64,000 nucleotides of DNA from Gammaproteobacteria bacterium (GTDB taxonomy: Bacteria; Pseudomonadota; Gammaproteobacteria; GRL18). Location of the stretch: NCBI GenBank assembly GCA_016744375.1, contig JADGEM010000002.1, forward strand, positions 62,001 to 126,000. Direction: 5' to 3'. Positions 1 through 7,711 of this stretch are shown here, in pieces. Positions within the stretch are counted from its first letter, which is position 1, and each line of letters opens with the position of its first letter. The position numbers and the translations under genes were made by a program. The notes below the pieces were generated by a model. The model did not search any database. It was not told the DNA's origin and worked only from the letters and a program-made list of their open reading frames with translations.

Positions 1-128
1 GGGACGTTTTCAACAAGCGCTACAGGGAAGTACTCGTAGCGTCCCCAATTAGGCGAACCAGTCTCGGGTGCAATCGGCAGGCTCAACCTTTGCCCGAACG
101 CCCCTTTTCTTTTGATTTTAAGCCACAC
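1..128 (-). other. GC-rich left-edge segment; possible truncated ORF or structured RNA
   Basis: This segment is clearly richer in G and C than everything after it. On the minus strand an open frame begins with GTG at 128 and stays open off the left edge (42 codons, reading VWLKIKRKGAFGQRLSLPIA and onward). On the plus strand the bases can fold: cgctac (18-23) pairs with gtagcg (35-40), next to gggac (1-5) with gtccc. It could be the start of a gene running leftward, an edge of a mobile element, or the end of a structured RNA. I recognise no family, and coding status is uncertain. Confidence 0.25.
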
Positions 129-227
129 TCAAATTACCGCTAGGCTAGTATATTTGTCATTAAGTTTTCTAAAAATTCACCAAATAATAAAAATTATTTT
201 ATCTATAAAAACCAAATGGGTAAAGTA

Positions 228-1610
228 TCAATTAGTATTTTCATCAATAATATTATAAGCAGCAGCCTGACCGCTTCTTATGGCACCTTCAAGTGTAGAG
301 GGATAGTGGGTATTGGTGTAATCACCTGCAAGAAAAAGTCCGTTAATATGGGTACTATTCTCAGGGCGTTGTTGTTGAATATTTACCTGACAGCTGAAGG
401 TTGCTCTTTTTTCATTAATTACCTGATAGCTGATGACATCAGGTAAATTCGGGAGACATAAGATTAATTCACTATGGACTGTCTCAGCCAGTGTTTTATG
501 AGACATTGACTGATGTTTCCCCGGACCGCTGATGATGATTGCAATGAGTCCCGGTTGATCAACAAGTGATCGATCAATGGCCCACTGTGCAATGGTATCA
601 AAAAAACCAACCATTCTGGATGGTAGTCTGGTGTCCGGTGGATATTGTAGATAAACAGTGTAAATTCCCTCATATCGATAGTTTAAGGAAGCACTATAAG
701 GTTTTAGTATTTTTTGATTAAGAGGTTGATTATCCGAAGTTAAGGTGCTCAGTAATTTATCAGCAATATGTGGCGGTGTGGCAATAACAATGGTCTGGCA
801 TTTGTAGTTTGCTAGAGAGGTTTTCACACTAAAGGAATGTTTGCTGTCTGTGTGTAATTTTAATACTTTTTCCTTATATTGTATCTCACCATCATGATGG
901 CAAATAAAATCAATGGCTGGTGAACTGAATACTGAAGACAGATCCTGTCGAAAAAATAAAAGATCAGAATTTAACCGACTTCTACTGAAACTATCTCTTA
1001 ATACATTGAGAAAAACTTGAGCAGATGCTGTCTCTATGGGAGTATTCAGTGTTGCCAGACAGAGTGGTTCCCACAAGGATTGAATTGTTTTCAGGGGCTG
1101 TCTGTAACACTGCAGTAAATCATTGACGCTCATATCCTGCTTGAGTTTATATTGGCGCACAGCCAGCTTTATCATCATTGTTATGATTTTGAAGCGTTCA
1201 GGTACAGTGAGACCTTTCATTGTGATAAAAGCCATAAGTATGTGCAAAGGGGCAGGGAGTTTAGATAAAACCAGTTTAATCGGTGAATGCTTAGGCGAAT
1301 AAAGGTTAAAATTAAGAGGTTGTCGTTCCAGGATATCAGTTTCATTGATATTGAGACGTTTAAATAGACTCAGTGTCTCATGATAAGCGCCCAGCATAAT
1401 ATGCTGACCATTATCGAGTACCTGGTTTGAGAGGAAGTGTTTGAAAGTCACGCCTCTGGCACGTCCCCCCGCATGATGTGCAGATTCGAGCACACAAACT
1501 TTATGTCCATACTGAGCCAGTTTAACGGCACAGGAAAGTCCACTCCAACCAGCACCGATAATTATGATTTCTTTTTTCTCTTGTATCAACGCTGATTGTT
1601 GAAAATTCAT
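228..1610 (-). CDS. hpnE: Hydroxysqualene dehydroxylase HpnE (FAD-dependent amine-oxidase family)
   Basis: HpnE reduces hydroxysqualene to squalene, the last step of the three-enzyme bacterial squalene route. The 460-residue protein has an N-terminal dinucleotide-binding motif (IIIIGAGWSGLSCAVKLAQY, about residues 15-34) followed by the acidic strand end VLES and GGRARG. A C-terminal FAD-contacting motif, GLFLAGDYTN...STLEGAIRSG, is typical of the phytoene desaturase/amine oxidase superfamily. The start codon overlaps the end of hpnD by four bases (ATGA), indicating translational coupling. Length is normal for the family. A phytoene-desaturase-like carotenoid enzyme is the main alternative, but direct coupling to hpnD makes HpnE much more likely. 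Confidence 0.9.
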   Translation of the reverse strand: MNFQQSALIQEKKEIIIIGAGWSGLSCAVKLAQYGHKVCVLESAHHAGGRARGVTFKHFLSNQVLDNGQHIMLGAYHETLSLFKRLNINETDILERQPLNFNLYSPKHSPIKLVLSKLPAPLHILMAFITMKGLTVPERFKIITMMIKLAVRQYKLKQDMSVNDLLQCYRQPLKTIQSLWEPLCLATLNTPIETASAQVFLNVLRDSFSRSRLNSDLLFFRQDLSSVFSSPAIDFICHHDGEIQYKEKVLKLHTDSKHSFSVKTSLANYKCQTIVIATPPHIADKLLSTLTSDNQPLNQKILKPYSASLNYRYEGIYTVYLQYPPDTRLPSRMVGFFDTIAQWAIDRSLVDQPGLIAIIISGPGKHQSMSHKTLAETVHSELILCLPNLPDVISYQVINEKRATFSCQVNIQQQRPENSTHINGLFLAGDYTNTHYPSTLEGAIRSGQAAAYNIIDENTN

Positions 1611-2491
1611 TCTTTAGCTTTGTTGGTGCTATTGAGTAAAAACTTTTGAGAGAGTTTGTATTCACGTCTGGCAGTAGACCAGGCAATCCAGAGTTTTTTC
1701 AATTTGGCAACGCTGACTCTTTTTTCAAGAACAGGATATTTTTGTAATTTGATTTTCTTTAATAAGGCCAGGTAAAGTTCAGCCATGATAATTCCGGTTC
1801 TTTGTGAAAAACGATCAGTGTCTGCGAGTGAAGAGAATGCTTTATCATAAAATTGTTCAGCTCTCTGTGCCTGATATTCAAATAAAGCCTGTGTTTGAGT
1901 TGAGTTTTCGCCATTAAGCAACATTGACTGAGTGACGCCAAATTGTTGCAGCTCGTCTTGAGGTATATAAATTCGCCTGCGCTTAGCATCTTCTTTTACA
2001 TCTCTTAAAATGTTTATGAGTTGTAAGGCCGTGCCTAAATTATGTGCATAGTCGTAGGTGTTTTTATTCTTATACCCCAGAATTTCAATGGTGAGCAGAC
2101 CGACAACGCTGGCGGCACGATAGCAGTAGAGTGTAAGTTCATTAAAGGTTTGATACTGATGGCTATGAAGATCCATTTCCATGCCTGAAATTAACTCCAG
2201 GAAGTATTTTTCCTGTAAGGGAAAGTGGCATAAAGATGTTTTTAACGCTAGAGTTACCGGATGGTTGGGTTTTCCATGAAAAAGATTGTGGATTTCTTCA
2301 CGCCACCAATTGAGTTTATTGGCCGCAATCGAGCTATCGGAACATTCATCGACGACATCATCAACTTCCCGGCAATAGGCATATAATGCGGTCATTGCTT
2401 GTCTTTGGGCTTTATCTAGAAATAAGAAGCTATAATAGAAAGTAGAGCTGCTCTGTCGAGTTTTTTCCTGACAATAGTCATCGGGTGTCAT
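1607..2491 (-). CDS. hpnD: Presqualene diphosphate synthase HpnD
   Basis: HpnD condenses two farnesyl diphosphates to presqualene diphosphate. The 294-residue protein belongs to the squalene/phytoene synthase family. The first aspartate-rich motif is YCREVDDVVDE (about residues 39-49) and the second is NILRDVKEDAKRRRIYIP (about 160-177); these bind the Mg2+-diphosphate of the substrates. It is four bases upstream-overlapping with hpnE on the same strand. The HpnC partner lies 2.2 kb further upstream on the same strand, separated by an unrelated sensor gene and a small opposite-strand gene. A phytoene synthase is possible from family alone, but hpnE coupling and a separate HpnC-like paralogue argue for HpnD. 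Confidence 0.88.
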   Translation of the reverse strand: MTPDDYCQEKTRQSSSTFYYSFLFLDKAQRQAMTALYAYCREVDDVVDECSDSSIAANKLNWWREEIHNLFHGKPNHPVTLALKTSLCHFPLQEKYFLELISGMEMDLHSHQYQTFNELTLYCYRAASVVGLLTIEILGYKNKNTYDYAHNLGTALQLINILRDVKEDAKRRRIYIPQDELQQFGVTQSMLLNGENSTQTQALFEYQAQRAEQFYDKAFSSLADTDRFSQRTGIIMAELYLALLKKIKLQKYPVLEKRVSVAKLKKLWIAWSTARREYKLSQKFLLNSTNKAKE

Positions 2492-2668
2492 AACAATGTT
2501 AAATAGGTCTAATAATCAATTTTAAAAAATACAATAAAACCATAATAATGTTAAATATCTATAATATCTCACATTTTTTTATTGAATGTACTATTATTAT
2601 AAGGGTAGTAAGCTTCGTTTGATAGTAGCAAACGTGATTGTATGCACAAACTATATAGGAAATTGATA

Positions 2669-2941
2669 ATGTCTGCCGTTGATAAAGAGGTCAACTATTC
2701 AGTGGTTTTTATGGGTGAGATTGTTACGGGCTTTGATAAGAAACAAGTGATGGATAACCTTGTCAGTATTACTCGTTTATCCAATGAAGAAGTAGAAAAA
2801 AAATTCTTTAAGTCATCTGCTGGACGTGTTGTTATCAAAAAAACCAATGATCTTGAGAAAGCCAGGCGCTATCATGGTAAGTTTTCAAGAGCGGGTCTTG
2901 CTGTCGGAATTCAGATGGATTTTGAAGAAGCAGTAAGCTAA
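2669..2941 (+). CDS. Small 'GFD-module' protein of unknown function
   Basis: A 90-residue protein. An in-frame ATG lies upstream at 2642, but ATG 2669 has an AGGA eight bases before it and gives the better start. It is made almost entirely of one module: a Phe-Met-Gly-Glu-Ile strand, then GFDKKQVMDNLVSITRL, a KKFFKSSAGRVVIKK segment and a closing helix-strand (YHGKFSRAGLAVGIQ). The same pattern occurs at the N terminus of the 993-residue protein at 36509-39490 (GFDKDQVIENVHNITRI, KFFSGKTVVIR, FAQAGIETYI). No signal peptide or membrane segment is present. From memory, similar modules sit in front of small membrane proteins in other Gammaproteobacteria, but I know no function. It sits alone and divergent to hpnD. 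Confidence 0.75.
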   Translation: MSAVDKEVNYSVVFMGEIVTGFDKKQVMDNLVSITRLSNEEVEKKFFKSSAGRVVIKKTNDLEKARRYHGKFSRAGLAVGIQMDFEEAVS

Positions 2942-2968
2942 TGTATTTTTATACATTATTGTTTAGGA

Positions 2969-4606
2969 TTAATAACGGTTTTGTACATATCTCAAAACTT
3001 TACTGATACTTAATTTGACACTGGATGGACCGCTTCGGATATAAAAATCCTCGGTATTTTTGTTATATAGGAATGTGGGGCGTTCAGCTCGCTGGCACTC
3101 TATTACTAATATTGTTTTACCCTCAATATCATTGATGATTAAATTGATCAGGTTTGAGAACTCCAGACCAATATGCTGATTGAGTAAATTTTTGAAATGA
3201 AGTAGTATTTTATCTTCATTTTCAAATTCATCCTCATCAATACCTAATATATTTGCATCATCATCAACTCCAATTAGTAATATGCCTCCATGGGTATTCA
3301 TAAAACCGACCAGGCCTTTTAACCAGGCAATTTCAATTTCTTTGCCATTTTTTCCAGTTTTAAGATTCTTTCGCATCGTTGATTTAAATTCCAGAGTTTC
3401 GCTCTCTCCAAGTCTTAATAATTGGTAAACTTCATTCGTAAAATCATCTGAAGAAATGCTGGTTTTTGGGACATCTTTAAGTTGATGAGCATATTTTTTG
3501 ACTAAAACATTCACCATAATGAGTGTCATTATGATCAGGATAGTGATCCCAGAGAGGATAAACTTGATATTATCATTAATGATATCAAACAGTTCTGTTT
3601 CAGGGACGATGACACCTGCATAAATAGAGTTATGATATGTATCTAGAGCAAAAATTTTGTACCACCAGAGCTTGCCGTTGCGTGAGAAGCTTATAGCTTG
3701 ATCCAGTTTACTTTGGCTGGTGAGCCAATTATTGACCGAGTCAAAAATAATATAATTTGTCTTATCTTCACCGGGAATAAATAAGCCGCCTTTCGTAGGG
3801 GTCCCTTTGGTTAAAGGCAGATTACCCGGAGGAAGAATAATTTCACCATTTGGGCTGATTAAGTAGGAAATATCCTTTTTTGTAGAGTTACTGCTGGATA
3901 ATGATTGAGCAATTTCGGATAGAGTGACATCAAATGCTAAGACGTAAGTGATATTATTTTCATCCTTCCAATGAGTGACACCCGTCACCCCAGGAATTTG
4001 CTGGGTATAAAAGCTATAAGGGGTTGTCCATTTTATCGGGAATTCATTGTTGGTTGTCAAACCAAGCTGATACCATGGACGTTTATGCGGGGCATAGTCA
4101 GAATTTGCTTGCCACTCTTTTATTAATTTATTATTACTGCTCCATAATTGCCACTTGACACTATTTTGGCCATATTCTTTAGGATTAGTATGCCTTGATA
4201 ACCAGTTGTCATCTTCTCTGGTGAAAAAGTATTCATCACCTTCTGAGGTTGCCAGGATAACTGATGATATTTGTGGCAGAGTTTCCATAATTGGTATAAA
4301 ACGTTTATTAAATACATTGTTTTTACTTGTATTAAGCTTCTCAAGTTCTGCCCATTTTCTGGAAAGTGAGAGGTTATTACTGATGGGATCAAATATACGA
4401 TGATTTTTATCAATAACCTGTTCTTTTGAGGATGAAATTATGGCCTGAGTGATTTCATTTTGAATTTGTTTGGAATAAAAATAGGAAAAAATTAAAAAAA
4501 CTGAAATTAATAGAAAAACAAGTAAAGTGATATCGCGAGTCAGACGGTTTTTAACTGAATTTGATGTGGAAAGTAATGTTTTTAATGGTGAATTTATATT
4601 TGTCAT
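2969..4606 (-). CDS. Membrane sensor: extracytoplasmic Cache-like domain with cytoplasmic Schlafen AlbA_2 domain
   Basis: A 545-residue protein of unusual architecture. A first membrane helix (about residues 26-44, TLLVFLLISVFLIFSYF) and a second (about 341-363, FILSGITILIIMTLIMVNVL) flank roughly 295 residues of extracytoplasmic sequence. That region looks like a double Cache (PAS-like ligand-binding) domain, with the usual patterns around W..R.WY (APHKRPWYQLG) and a GLFIPGEDKTNYI-type loop. The cytoplasmic part (about 390-545) has the AlbA_2 signature: ESETLEFKSTM, then GFMNTHGGILLIGVDDDANILGI, and later FYIRSGPSSVKLS. AlbA_2 (Schlafen-type) domains are linked to nucleic-acid binding and regulation. 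The protein probably transduces an external small-molecule signal, but the output is unknown. It is convergent with the 90-residue gene and lies between hpnD and hpnC on their strand. Confidence 0.82.
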   Translation of the reverse strand: MTNINSPLKTLLSTSNSVKNRLTRDITLLVFLLISVFLIFSYFYSKQIQNEITQAIISSSKEQVIDKNHRIFDPISNNLSLSRKWAELEKLNTSKNNVFNKRFIPIMETLPQISSVILATSEGDEYFFTREDDNWLSRHTNPKEYGQNSVKWQLWSSNNKLIKEWQANSDYAPHKRPWYQLGLTTNNEFPIKWTTPYSFYTQQIPGVTGVTHWKDENNITYVLAFDVTLSEIAQSLSSSNSTKKDISYLISPNGEIILPPGNLPLTKGTPTKGGLFIPGEDKTNYIIFDSVNNWLTSQSKLDQAISFSRNGKLWWYKIFALDTYHNSIYAGVIVPETELFDIINDNIKFILSGITILIIMTLIMVNVLVKKYAHQLKDVPKTSISSDDFTNEVYQLLRLGESETLEFKSTMRKNLKTGKNGKEIEIAWLKGLVGFMNTHGGILLIGVDDDANILGIDEDEFENEDKILLHFKNLLNQHIGLEFSNLINLIINDIEGKTILVIECQRAERPTFLYNKNTEDFYIRSGPSSVKLSISKVLRYVQNRY

Positions 4607-4728
4607 GATGGCTTTTTCATAAACTGAGTCAGTAAATCCTTATGTTTTAGTAATAATCCAGGTTCAAACAGGCAACTCATTAGTGTTAAAGTCTATTTTC
4701 AACATTTGTGGAAATAAAGGCAAGTAAA

Positions 4729-5667
4729 TTAGATACCTTTTAGATGAGTTTTAGATGACATCGTGGAAAAAGGATTAAGTCCGTGCCAGAGAATTTTTAA
4801 TTTATCTTTTTTATTAAGGCGTGGCCTAAGGTAAATTGAAGTGGTGTTTTGTTCTAATTTATCCAGAATAAGCCGACCGCCGGTATAAATCATTCTTATT
4901 TCTATGGCAAAGCGACCGCTCAGGTTCGTACAAAGAGGCTTTCCAGATTCATAAAGCATCCGTGTTCTTTGCAATTGCCACTGAATTAAAGATTGGGTTT
5001 GTTCATTATTGTGGTGGTTTTTGATATCGTTTATGGAAACATGATAATTGGTCATTTCATCAAGTGGCAGGTAAAGCCGGTTATTTTCGTCCATGTCTTG
5101 TGCAATATCCTGATAAAAATTAATCAACTGAAGGCCTGTGCAAATTGCGTCAGAATAGATTAGATTTTTTGAGGTGGCACTTTTATTTAAGTGTAATAAT
5201 ATTCGACCAACTGGATTGGCGCTAAGACGACAATAATCTAATATTTCATCAAAATTTTGATAACGTAATGTGTCTACATCCTGCTTAAATGCATTGATGA
5301 GATCATAAAACAGTTTAATAGGGATATTAAAGTCATAAATGACCTGGGCTAATGCAGTAAATATTGGATTTCTAGAAAGGTGAATAAAGTTGCTTTTAGT
5401 CTGTTCAGACTGATGACTTAATATTGATGCAATCTGATTAAGTTCATGTGTGTATGCATCTAAGGAATCCAGTCGTTCCTGTTTATTTGCCGTCCCTTCG
5501 TCCGCCAGATCGTCTGCAGTTCTTGCAAATGCATAGATGACACTGATTGGAACGTGTAATTGTTTTTTAAGTAAAGAAGAGGCGATGGGAAAGTTTTCGT
5601 AGTGGTTTTTGGCAATTGCAGTACAGTGTTGATACGCTTTTTGCTTTTTTTGCTCAAAAGTTAACAT
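4729..5667 (-). CDS. hpnC: Squalene synthase-like HpnC (hydroxysqualene synthase)
   Basis: HpnC converts presqualene diphosphate to hydroxysqualene. The 312-residue protein shows the squalene/phytoene synthase fold motifs: FARTADDLADEGT (about residues 47-59) and LINFYQDIAQDMDENNRLYLP (about 181-201). The N-terminal pattern AYQHCTAIAKNHYENFPIAS is characteristic of HpnC rather than HpnD, so the two paralogues in this window can be told apart. It heads the leftward hpn genes, but 2.2 kb of unrelated sequence separates it from hpnD-hpnE, whereas these three are usually adjacent. The region upstream holds a short tandem-repeat array. No squalene-hopene cyclase is present in the window. Confidence 0.87.
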   Translation of the reverse strand: MLTFEQKKQKAYQHCTAIAKNHYENFPIASSLLKKQLHVPISVIYAFARTADDLADEGTANKQERLDSLDAYTHELNQIASILSHQSEQTKSNFIHLSRNPIFTALAQVIYDFNIPIKLFYDLINAFKQDVDTLRYQNFDEILDYCRLSANPVGRILLHLNKSATSKNLIYSDAICTGLQLINFYQDIAQDMDENNRLYLPLDEMTNYHVSINDIKNHHNNEQTQSLIQWQLQRTRMLYESGKPLCTNLSGRFAIEIRMIYTGGRLILDKLEQNTTSIYLRPRLNKKDKLKILWHGLNPFSTMSSKTHLKGI

Positions 5668-5803
5668 TTTATAGACAAATTTTATGAAAAATAAAGAATT
5701 TTATACACATTATTTAGCAATCTGTAATATACTTCATTATCAATAGAATAACTATAATTCTTAAGTGATTGTGTATTTGCTTGAGGCTAAAAGCTTTTTA
5801 TTT

Positions 5804-5949
5804 GCTAAAGGCTTTTTACTGGCTGAAGGCTCTTTATAGCTGAAGGCTTTTTATAGCTGAAGGCTTTTTATAGCTGAAGGCTCTTTATCAGCTAAAGGCT
5901 CTTTTATTGGCTAAAGGCTCTTTATTTTAGCTAAAGATTTTTTTACTGA
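5804..5949 (+). repeat. Eight tandem 17-20 bp repeats in the hpnC / 85-residue gene intergenic region
   Basis: Eight head-to-tail units start at 5804, 5822, 5839, 5856, 5873, 5891, 5910 and 5930, with consensus gctgaaggctctttata. The central four units are nearly identical and 17-18 bp long; outer units drift (gctaaaggct) and gain one to three bases. A degenerate ninth copy lies at 5779-5803. The last unit overlaps the ribosome-binding site (gagg, 5948-5951) of the gene starting at 5959. Unit length is not a multiple of three and no frame stays open, so the array is non-coding. It could be a protein-binding array or a slippage product. Confidence 0.85.
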
Positions 5950-5958
5950 GGTACTGAA

Positions 5959-6216
5959 ATGAAAGATTTGTTGTTGGGCTTACTGATTGGTGGGATGATA
6001 GGTTTGTGGCTTGGTGTTAATCTGGGAAAAGATCAGCCGTTGATGACTAACCCGTTTACTGAAAAATCGCCAATGGTAGATTTTGGTAAAAAATTTGATG
6101 ACTTACAAAAAGATGTCACTGAGAAAAGCAAAGAAATTTACCATGACTCAAAAAAGGCAGTCGATGATGCCTTTGATCAATACGATAATGATCAAAAGCC
6201 CAGTGACACACAGTAA
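5959..6216 (+). CDS. Small YtxH-like membrane-anchored protein
   Basis: An 85-residue protein with one N-terminal glycine-rich hydrophobic segment (LLLGLLIGGMIGLWLGVNLG, residues 4-23) followed by a charged, probably helical tail (FDDLQKDVTEKSKEIYHDSKKAVDDAFDQ). This layout matches YtxH/gas-vesicle-like small stress proteins, but similarity is by pattern only. The start is supported by gagg seven bases upstream. The upstream repeat array reaches into the ribosome-binding site, so its expression may depend on that array. It converges with the HAD phosphatase gene, ending eight bases before it. Confidence 0.7.
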   Translation: MKDLLLGLLIGGMIGLWLGVNLGKDQPLMTNPFTEKSPMVDFGKKFDDLQKDVTEKSKEIYHDSKKAVDDAFDQYDNDQKPSDTQ

Positions 6217-6223
6217 GAAAAAA

Positions 6224-6874
6224 TCAGGATAAAAACACTTCAATTTCTCCGGGGTGTTTGATCATTGCATCAGCGCCCCAGGTTTCAGGTCTGTCGTTTT
6301 CTTCGATATAACCAAACAATGCCGTTAAGGTCCTCATACCCGCAGCTTTACCAGCAACGATATCTCGTTCTGCGTCACCAATGTATAAGCATTCTTCCGG
6401 GGAGCAATTGATAGCTCGGCAAGCAAAGAAAAGTGGCTCTGGGTGAGGCTTTCTTTCTTTGGTTGTGTCGCCGCTGACAATGGTTGCTGCACGGTGTGTG
6501 TATCCCATTTCCTGCATTAGTGGATCGGTTAACCAGGCGGGTTTATTCGTAACAATACCCCAGGCAATGTTTTTTGCCTCAAGACTATCTAAAAGTTCAT
6601 TAATGCCATCAAAAACAGTGGTGAGGGTGCTGATATTTTTTTTATAAATATCAAGCAATCTCAATCTGAGTCTTTCAAAATCGGAATGGTGCTCATCAAG
6701 GTTAAAACCAAGTTTAATCAGTGCGATACCTCCATGTGAAACGACAGGACGTATTTTTTCAAAGGGCAGGGCAGGTAAGTTTTCTTCTGTCAGCACCTGG
6801 TTTAAAGCCGCAGCTAAGTCAGGGGCAGTATCAGCAAAAGTGCCGTCAAGGTCGAAAAGGACCGCTTTGATCAT
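6224..6874 (-). CDS. HAD-family sugar-phosphate phosphatase (phosphoglycolate phosphatase-like / MupP candidate)
   Basis: A 216-residue HAD subfamily IA hydrolase. Motif I is FDLDGTFADTAPD (nucleophile Asp8 and Asp10), motif II contains WGIVTNKP, and motifs III/IV are GDTTKERKPHPEP and YIGDAERDIVAGKAAGM. Automatic annotation would call it phosphoglycolate phosphatase (Gph). However, the position directly downstream of ubiG matches Pseudomonas mupP, the N-acetylmuramic acid 6-phosphate phosphatase of cell-wall recycling, so that role is equally likely. The gap to ubiG is 18 bases, which suggests co-transcription. Sequence alone does not separate the two functions, so no symbol is given. Confidence 0.85.
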   Translation of the reverse strand: MIKAVLFDLDGTFADTAPDLAAALNQVLTEENLPALPFEKIRPVVSHGGIALIKLGFNLDEHHSDFERLRLRLLDIYKKNISTLTTVFDGINELLDSLEAKNIAWGIVTNKPAWLTDPLMQEMGYTHRAATIVSGDTTKERKPHPEPLFFACRAINCSPEECLYIGDAERDIVAGKAAGMRTLTALFGYIEENDRPETWGADAMIKHPGEIEVFLS

Positions 6875-6892
6875 TCGGTGAACCTCAGACGA

Positions 6893-7648
6893 TTAAACAT
6901 GCTGTGCATGAACCAGGTAATTAATATCGACATCATCACTGAGGCTACAATGACCGGTTAAAGGGTTATAGGTCATGCCTGATATATGTTGAGTTCTTAG
7001 CTGTGCCGCACGGATCCACTGATCCATTTCAGCAGGTCGAATGAATTTTTTAAAGTCATGTGTGCCTTTAGGCAACAGTTTCATGATATATTCCGCGCCA
7101 ATAATAGCCATTGCATACGATTTAGCATTACGGTTTACAGTGGAGAAAAAAACATGGCCGTCGGGTTTAACCAGTTTTCGGCAGGCATTTATAATTGAAG
7201 CCGGATCAGGTACATGTTCAAGCATTTCCATGCAAGTTACAACATCATAGTGACCAGGTAATTGAGCGGCGAGTTCTTCTACGGTTATTTTTTTATAATT
7301 AACTTTAGCTCCGGATTCATACAGATGCATTTTTGCAATCGTCAGATTAGCATCTCCCATGTCAATCCCAGTGACGCCAGCACCTTTATCAGCCATGCTT
7401 TCAGAAAGGATTCCACCACCGCATCCGACATCAAGAACAAGTTTATCTTTGAGGCCGCCAGAACGTTTATTTATGTATTCCAGGCGAGATGGGTTGAGAT
7501 CATGCAGAGGCTTGAACTCACCATTTTTATCCCACCAGCGTGTGGACATGGCTTCAAATTTTGCCACTTCCTGAGGATCAACATTATTAAAATGATTATC
7601 CGAAGTTTGAGTTTCACTATTTTTTTGATGATTGGATGTTTCAGTCAT
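6893..7648 (-). CDS. ubiG: Ubiquinone biosynthesis O-methyltransferase UbiG
   Basis: UbiG carries out both O-methylations in ubiquinone synthesis using S-adenosylmethionine. The 251-residue protein has the UbiG signature [29 protein letters not shown] near residues 30-60 and the SAM-binding motif [16 protein letters not shown] (about 72-87). An acidic motif II (GIDMGDANL) and [11 protein letters not shown] follow. The C terminus [11 protein letters not shown] is family-typical. It lies between the MTA deaminase and the HAD phosphatase on the minus strand, the same arrangement as in Pseudomonas. Confidence 0.95.
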   Translation of the reverse strand: MTETSNHQKNSETQTSDNHFNNVDPQEVAKFEAMSTRWWDKNGEFKPLHDLNPSRLEYINKRSGGLKDKLVLDVGCGGGILSESMADKGAGVTGIDMGDANLTIAKMHLYESGAKVNYKKITVEELAAQLPGHYDVVTCMEMLEHVPDPASIINACRKLVKPDGHVFFSTVNRNAKSYAMAIIGAEYIMKLLPKGTHDFKKFIRPAEMDQWIRAAQLRTQHISGMTYNPLTGHCSLSDDVDINYLVHAQHV

Positions 7649-7711
7649 TTTTTTCCTGAATATGAAAACTAATTGTGTATTATCGTTAAATTGATGTCAA
7701 AAGTCGAAAAA

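Noticed and set aside
216-446. 76-residue plus-strand reading frame
   Set aside because: It lies opposite hpnE codons, has no ribosome-binding site and no recognisable features; a shadow frame.
5804-5949. Repeat array as a CRISPR array
   Set aside because: Units are head-to-tail with no spacers and are only 17-20 bp long, and no cas gene is near.
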